Below, piece after piece: positions 62,398-64,000 of a stretch of DNA of 64,000 bases (the stretch's first letter is position 1; each line of letters starts with the position of its first letter). The notes under the pieces were generated by a model. The model searched no databases and had not been told where the DNA came from. It worked only from the letters and a program-made list of their open reading frames with translations. Source of the DNA: JBFMFR01 sp040752025 (lineage in GTDB: Bacteria; Chloroflexota; Anaerolineae; Anaerolineales; UBA4823); contig JBFMFR010000038.1 of the NCBI GenBank assembly GCA_040752025.1, forward strand, positions 1 to 64,000, in the 5' to 3' direction. Position numbers and translations under genes: made by a program.

Positions 62398-62808
62398 TTA
62401 GCGGCGCGTCTTAAATTTTTTCTTCTTTCTACGAGACCGTAGCGGCGGTGCATCCAGCGGCCCATAGCGTGAGGGTCCCATGGCGCTATACATAATGGCA
62501 TAAAAGAACACTAACACGCCGAAACCCAACAAAGCCAACAACGCCGCAGTCAGCAATACTGCATACAAGTGGTTTACAGGAATGTTGATCAGTGGGACCG
62601 GCCTGGAGGCCATTAGTTCATACGAAGCATTGGCCTGCGGCAACCAATTATTGCGGATATTGGCATCGACCAACTCCACTGCCCCGGCAAAGGACATGAT
62701 CGGGATCAAGATGATCAGGATCAGGCCAATGCCCCGCCAGATCGGATGCACCGTCCAGGGACGGCTCGCCATCTGACCTTCCGTCGAATATTTCGAATAT
62801 CTACCCAT
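62398..62808 (-). CDS. Two-segment membrane protein
   Basis: A 136-residue protein with two hydrophobic segments (about 25-46 and 76-104), a short external loop and a basic Lys/Arg tail (RSRRKKKKFKTRR). No domain was recognised. It overlaps the end of the FAD/FeS gene by 8 nt, with GGTGGAG upstream of its ATG. It is the middle gene of a three-gene operon. Confidence 0.65.
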   Translation of the reverse strand: MGRYSKYSTEGQMASRPWTVHPIWRGIGLILIILIPIMSFAGAVELVDANIRNNWLPQANASYELMASRPVPLINIPVNHLYAVLLTAALLALLGFGVLVFFYAIMYSAMGPSRYGPLDAPPLRSRRKKKKFKTRR

Positions 62809-64000
62809 TGTTCATCTCCACCTGGCTGGCGCGTTCTACAGCCTGAATTAATTTATAGTAGCCTGTACAGCGGCACAGGTTGCCGGTAAAGGCTTGCTGG
62901 ATATCCTGGCGGCCTGGCTGCGGATGCTCTTCGAGCAGCTTCACAGCAGACATGACAAAGCCCGGCGTGCAATAACCACACTGGACTGCACCTTCATCCA
63001 CAAAGGCCTGTTGAACCGGGTGCAGCTTATCCTCCTGGGCGATGCCTTCGACAGTCACAATTTCGGCCCCGTGCGCCCGCACGGCTGGAACCAGGCAACT
63101 CATCACTGCCATGCCATCCAGGAAAACTGTGCAGGCCCCACACTCCCCTTCTGCACAGCCCTCCTTCGTTCCAATCAGGCCAGCATCTTCGCGCAACAAA
63201 CGCAACAGTGTTTTGTGCTGCCCATTCGAGAAGGTATATTCTTTACCATTGATACGGGTGACGATCGGAGTGCCGTTCTGATGCGAAGCACTCTCGGCCA
63301 GGGCCGGAACTTTCCCATCTTGCTTCCCCCACAACATCACCGGCTTCTCCGGGAAAGCGCTTCTTTCTTGCCCGTTCCAAATTCCAGTCAGGCTGCGCGC
63401 CACGCATACCTTGACCATCTCACTGCGATATGCAGCCGAACCACGCACGTCGCCAATGGGCGTAGCCGTCTGCTGGGCCAATTCGGCTGTGTGTTGGATA
63501 ACGGCCTCGTTCAGCTCACGCCCCTGCAGATAGATTTCGGCGTGGTGCGCATGGATGATCGTAGGTGCGACGGCGCCCAGGGTGATCGTGGCGCTCTGAA
63601 TCTTGCGCTTCACCAGCCCATTCGCCGAGCCTTCAGCAAAAGTCAATAAGACCGCGGCATTGACGACCGAGATCGCCTGCGCCCGCCGTAAACCGAGCTT
63701 CATATACGCGCCGCGCTGGTTGGATTGCAAGGCCGGGAAGGTGATATCCACCAGCATCTCGTCAGGCTGCATCACCGTACGGCGCACGCCAGTATAGAAT
63801 TCGGCCAGGGGCACAACCCGCTCGCCGCGCAGCGAAGCCAACCTGACCTGGGCGTTGAGCGCCATCAGGGGGGTAATCGTATCGTTCGCCGGTGAGGCTG
63901 TGATCAAATTGCCTGCTACGGTACCCCGGTTGCGAATCTGGGGAGCGCCTACTTCCCAACACGCCTGGGCCAGCGGGAAAGCACGCTCAACGATCAACTT
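62801..64000 (-). CDS. FAD and [2Fe-2S] fusion subunit of a xanthine-dehydrogenase-family enzyme, partial
   Basis: A 5'-incomplete frame (first codons lie beyond the right edge). The FAD-binding CoxM-like part (about 1-230) has RNRGTVAGNLITASPANDT and LGLRRAQAISVVNAAV. It is followed by a C-terminal ferredoxin-like domain (about 243-395) with the CxxxxCGxC motif (CAEGECGACTVF, MSCLVP) and the second cluster motif (CGYCTPGF, CRCTGYY). The order FAD then iron-sulfur is the reverse of XdhA-type proteins. A molybdenum subunit is expected beyond the edge. Confidence 0.88.
   Translation of the reverse strand, partial: KLIVERAFPLAQACWEVGAPQIRNRGTVAGNLITASPANDTITPLMALNAQVRLASLRGERVVPLAEFYTGVRRTVMQPDEMLVDITFPALQSNQRGAYMKLGLRRAQAISVVNAAVLLTFAEGSANGLVKRKIQSATITLGAVAPTIIHAHHAEIYLQGRELNEAVIQHTAELAQQTATPIGDVRGSAAYRSEMVKVCVARSLTGIWNGQERSAFPEKPVMLWGKQDGKVPALAESASHQNGTPIVTRINGKEYTFSNGQHKTLLRLLREDAGLIGTKEGCAEGECGACTVFLDGMAVMSCLVPAVRAHGAEIVTVEGIAQEDKLHPVQQAFVDEGAVQCGYCTPGFVMSAVKLLEEHPQPGRQDIQQAFTGNLCRCTGYYKLIQAVERASQVEMNNG

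Overview
The window is a bacterial chromosomal segment, most likely from the phylum Chloroflexota (an Anaerolineae-like organism, probably a metagenome-derived contig). This is inferred from the gene content: a mevalonate kinase / isopentenyl phosphate kinase pair, an F420-type luciferase-like oxidoreductase, a coenzyme-Q-family prenyltransferase of the decaprenyl-phosphate phosphoribosyltransferase type, many WD40/PD40, LysM and M23 surface proteins, and repeat-rich intergenic DNA. No rRNA, tRNA, CRISPR array, transposase, phage gene or replication origin was recognised.

Positions 1-8466 form a defence-like island. A minus-strand cluster encodes a type I restriction subunit (hsdR), a specificity subunit (hsdS) and a small AT-rich P-loop ATPase; no hsdM methyltransferase is present in the window. 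hsdR carries four exact 141-bp (47-codon) in-frame repeats. Its upstream region holds a roughly 720-bp tandem array of related 114-117-bp units in the opposite orientation. A DUF1841 gene and an MNT/HEPN toxin-antitoxin-like pair follow.

Positions 5.9-13.8 kb are dense in several families of intergenic repeats: covarying hairpins, an ATTCGTT block, 9-10-bp-phased CTCCGTG/ATCTGCG blocks and GTAGGGGCG palindromes. Several of them sit directly against the stop codons of minus-strand genes (PD40 lipoprotein, beta-CASP nuclease, RNase D, slipin). These repeats stop abruptly near 13.8 kb. The genes here concern RNA processing (beta-CASP nuclease, RNase D), acetylation (RimI-like) and membrane domains (slipin plus NfeD).

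From 15.4 to 33.6 kb most genes are on the plus strand: a split glutamine-dependent NAD synthetase (amidohydrolase plus NadE), two hybrid histidine kinases, an M32 carboxypeptidase, an LLM oxidoreductase, a LiaF-like protein, a DMT exporter and a dimethylarginine hydrolase. A minus-strand ECF sigma / anti-sigma pair follows, then a hydrolase, a DinB-like protein, a GH25-LysM lysozyme and a membrane protein.

From 33.7 to 47.5 kb most genes are on the minus strand: Hsp20, the isoprenoid operon (UbiA-type prenyltransferase, mevalonate kinase, IPK), a divergent tlyA, a CocE-like hydrolase / SulP-STAS-cNMP transporter / metallophosphoesterase operon, an M23 peptidase and a translationally coupled pair of WD40 proteins.

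From 47.7 kb to the right edge the genes are mixed: an M29 aminopeptidase, LysM-M23 protein, adenosine-specific kinase, a truncated AIR-synthase-like pseudogene, galE, a GNAT, an aldo/keto reductase, an HD-GYP response regulator, an MBL hydrolase, a sirtuin, an EamA transporter, a class III aminotransferase behind a clear operator-like dyad, an RsmF-type rRNA methyltransferase, and a three-gene operon starting with a FAD/[2Fe-2S] fusion subunit of a xanthine-dehydrogenase-like enzyme that runs off the right edge.
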